Below, piece by piece: positions 60,887-64,000 of a DNA stretch of 64,000 nt. Source of the stretch: Nemertoderma westbladi (lineage: Eukaryota; Xenacoelomorpha; Nemertodermatida; Nemertodermatidae); contig JAUCBJ010008300.1 in assembly GCA_032718475.1 (NCBI GenBank), positions 17,501 through 81,500 on the forward strand. The letters are read 5' to 3'. The translations under genes were made by a program, and so were the position numbers. The notes below the pieces were generated by a model. It was not told where the DNA came from. It did not search any database and saw only the letters and a program-made list of their open reading frames with translations. Each line of letters begins with the position of its first letter. The first letter of the stretch is position 1.

Positions 60887-63800
60887 AATATTAACAGGAA
60901 GATAGGCTACTTATCTCTCCACTCTGAGAGCCTCAAAAAGGGGGTGTTCCGACGCAATCAAATTCATCCATCTCCTGGGGAAAGACGAAGCAAATAACAG
61001 CTGATTACTTCTATAAATGTAAGTGTTACCTGTTCTTATGACTTTCGTTTAAGATTCTAAATCTCGTGGAGTGGGTTAGAAGTTATAAATATGAAAATCG
61101 ATGTCGTTTTTTATAAAAAATCTGAGAATATTTTGATAAATTATTGCTGAAAGCCCACGGATTTTGACATGGCTTTAATACTTCACTATGTTCATGAAAA
61201 AACTTAGATATTTGAGGTGAATTATTCCATTACATTATAACTTTAACTCCAGCCACATTAGCAATACGATGAAACTATAATAAATATTCTACAACAGAAC
61301 AATATTAACAGGGAAATAGGCTACTTATCTCTCCACTCTGAGAGCCTCAGAAAGGGTGTGTTCCGATGCAATCAAAATTCATCCATCACCAGGGGAAAGG
61401 CGAAGCAAAGAATAGCTGATTACTTCTATAAATGTAAGTGTTACCTGTTCTTTTGACTTTCTTTTAAGATTGTCTATCTCGTGGAGTGGGTTAGAAGTTA
61501 TTAATATGAAAATCGATGTGGTTTTTGAAAAAAATCAGAGGATATTTTGATAAATTATTGCTGAAAAACCCCAAGGATTTTGACATGGCTTTAATACTCA
61601 TTATATTCATGAACTAGCTGAGATATTTGAGGTGAATTATTGCATTACATATTAACTTTGGCTCCAGCCGCTTTGGCAATACGATGAATCTATAATAAAT
61701 ATTCTAGAACACAACAATATTAACAGGAAGATAGGCTACTTATCTCTCCACTCAGACAGCCACAGGTAGGGAGGGGTGTTTTGACACAATCAAAATTTAA
61801 CCATCTCCAGGGGAAAGACGAAGCAAATAACAGCTGATTACTTCTATAAATGTAAGTGTTACCTGTTCTTATGACTTTTGTTTAATATTCTCTATCTCGT
61901 GGAGTGCGTTAGAAGTTATAAATATGAAAATCGATGTCGTTTTTTGTAAAAAATCTGAGAATATTTTGATAAATTATTGCTGAAAGCCCAAGGATTTTGA
62001 CATGGCTTTAATACTTCATTATGTTCATGAAAAAACTTAGATATTTGAGGCTAATTATTGCATTACATAATAACTTTAACTCCAGCCACATTAGCAATAC
62101 GATGAAACTATAATAAATATTCTACAACAGAACAATATTAACAGGGAAATAGGCTACTTATCTCTCCACTCTGAGAGCCTCAGAAAGGGGGTGTTCCGAT
62201 GCAATCAAAATTCATCCAACAACAGGGGAAAGGCGAAGCAAAGAACAGCTTATTACGGCTATAAATGTAAGTGTTACCTGTTCTTTTGACTTTCATTTAA
62301 GATTCGCTATCTCATGGAGTGGGTTAGAAGTTATAAATATGAAAATCGATGTAGTTTTTGAAAAAAATCAAAGGATATTATGATTAATTATTGCTGAAAA
62401 ACCCCAAGGATTTTGACATGGCTTTAATACTCATTATATTCATGAAATAGCTGAGAAATTTGAGGTTAATTATTGTATCACATATTAACTTTGGCTCCAG
62501 CCGCTTTGGCAATACGATGAAACTATAATAAATATTCTACAACAGAACAATATTAACAGGGAGATAGGCTACTTATCTCTCCACTCTGAGAGCCTCAGAA
62601 AGGGGGTGTTCCGATGCAATCAAAATTCATCCATCAACAGGGGGAAGGCGAAGCAAAGAACAGCTTATTACGGCTATAAATGTAAGTGTTACCTGTTCTT
62701 TTGACTTTCATTTAAGATTCGCTATCTCATGGAGTGGGTTAGAAGTTATAAATATGAAAATCGATGTAGTTTTTGAAAAAAATCAAAGGATATTATGATT
62801 AATTATTGCTGAAAAACCCCAAGGATTTTGACATGGCTTTAATACTCATTATATTCATGAAATAGCTGAGAAATTTGAGGTGAATTATTGTATCACATAT
62901 TAACTTCGGCTCCAGCCGCTTTGGCAATACAATGAAACTATAATAAATATTCTAGAACACAACAATATTAACAGGGAGATAGGCTACTTATCTCTCCACT
63001 CTGAGAGCCTCAGAAAGGGGGTGTTCCGACGCAATCAAAATTCATCCATCTCCTGGGGAAAGACGAAGCAAATAACAGCTGATTACTTCTATAAATGTAA
63101 GTGTTACCTGTTCTTATGACTTTCGTTTAAGATTCTAATTCTCGTGGAGTGGGTTAGAAGTTATAAATATGAAAATCGATGTCGTTTTTTATAAAAAATC
63201 TGAGAATATTTTGATAAATTATTGCTGAAAGCCCAAGGATTTTGACATGGCTTTAATACTTCATTATGTTCATGAAAAAACTTAGATATTTGAGGTGAAT
63301 TATTGCATTACATTATAACTTTAACTCCAGCCACATTAGCAATACGATGAAACTATAATAAATATTCTACAACAGAACAATATTAACAGGGAAATAGGCT
63401 ACTTATCTCTCCATTCTGAGAGCCTCAGAAAGGGGGTGTTCCGATGCAATCAAAATTCATCCATCAACAGGGGAAAGGCGAAGCAAAGAACAGCTTATTG
63501 CGGCTATAAATGTAAGTGTTACCTGTTCTTTTGACTTTCATTTAAGATTCGCTATCTCATGGAGTGGGTTAGAAGTTATAAATATGAAAATCGATGTAGT
63601 TTTGTAAAAAATCAGAGGAGATTTAAATAAATTATTGCTGAAAAACACCAAGGATTTTGACATGGCTTTAATACTCATTATATTCATGAAATAGCTGAGA
63701 AATTTGAGGTGAATTATTTTATCCCATATTAACTTCGGCTCCAGCCGCTTTGGCAATACGATGAAACTATAACAAATATTCTAGAACACAACAATATTAA

Positions 63801-64000
63801 CAAGGATATAGCCTAATTCTATCTTCACTCTGAGAGCCTCAAAAAGGGGGTGTTCCGACGCAATCAAATTTCATCCATCTCCTGGGGAAAGACGAAGCAA
63901 ATAACTGCTGATTACTTCTATAAATGTAAGTGTTACCTGTTCTTATGACTTTCGTTTAAGATTATCTATCTCGTGGAGTGGGTTAGAAGATATAAATATG
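60887..64000 (-). repeat. 415-416-bp satellite array, inverted arm, block 3
   Basis: The array resumes at AATATTAACAGGAAG in the same orientation as before the TIR element and runs off the window. It shares monomer order with 48540-50870. No gene is seen. Confidence 0.95.

Noticed and set aside
45044-64000. Similar open frames in the inverted satellite arm
   Set aside because: They are the same monomer frames on the other strand, with no sign of coding constraint.

Overview
This window is eukaryotic, repeat-dominated DNA with no recognisable intact host gene. It is almost certainly from an animal. The only long coding region belongs to a BEL/Pao-type LTR retrotransposon, a group known only from metazoans, and the other elements (piggyBac-like TTAA insertions, a LINE fragment, MITEs) fit an invertebrate heterochromatic or pericentromeric block. 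I cannot name the species.

The backbone is a satellite with a monomer of about 415-416 bp. It runs head-to-tail in one orientation from 1 to 42679 and in the opposite orientation from 45044 to 64000. The two arms meet at a unique spacer (42680-45043) that carries a promoter-like TATA box, a short tandem repeat and an LTR-like left edge. Monomers are organised into overlapping higher-order repeats with periods of about 832, 1244, 3585, 6187, 6471 and 7851 bp. This is the pattern expected from repeated unequal exchange. A recurrent shortened monomer marks many of these units.

Mobile elements are inserted into the satellite. (1) Two copies of a ~0.52-kb TIR MITE with a GTC microsatellite (5208-5726, 13059-13577) were copied together with their flanking satellite. 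(2) A 10.76-kb BEL/Pao-like element (14805-25566) has 1229-bp LTRs that look identical and a perfect 5-bp target duplication. Its single long ORF encodes Gag and an aspartic protease fused in frame to short remnants of RNase H and integrase; reverse transcriptase and the integrase core are missing, so it must move with proteins supplied in trans. About 3 kb downstream of this ORF carry small unrecognised ORFs. (3) Two non-autonomous piggyBac-like elements (39335-40888 and, inverted, 55072-56623) each have TTAA target sites and five 163-bp internal repeats built around a palindrome. (4) A 3.3-kb TIR element (57582-60886) has GC-rich subterminal repeats, a minisatellite, a LINE reverse-transcriptase C-terminal fragment and an exon-like fragment.

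The elements do not form a pathway. They are successive invaders of an actively rearranging satellite, and the satellite duplications supply paralogous empty sites that show the order of events. The short open frames on both strands of the satellite are by-products of the monomer sequence and are not annotated as genes. All similarity statements come from reading by eye; no alignment or database search was run.
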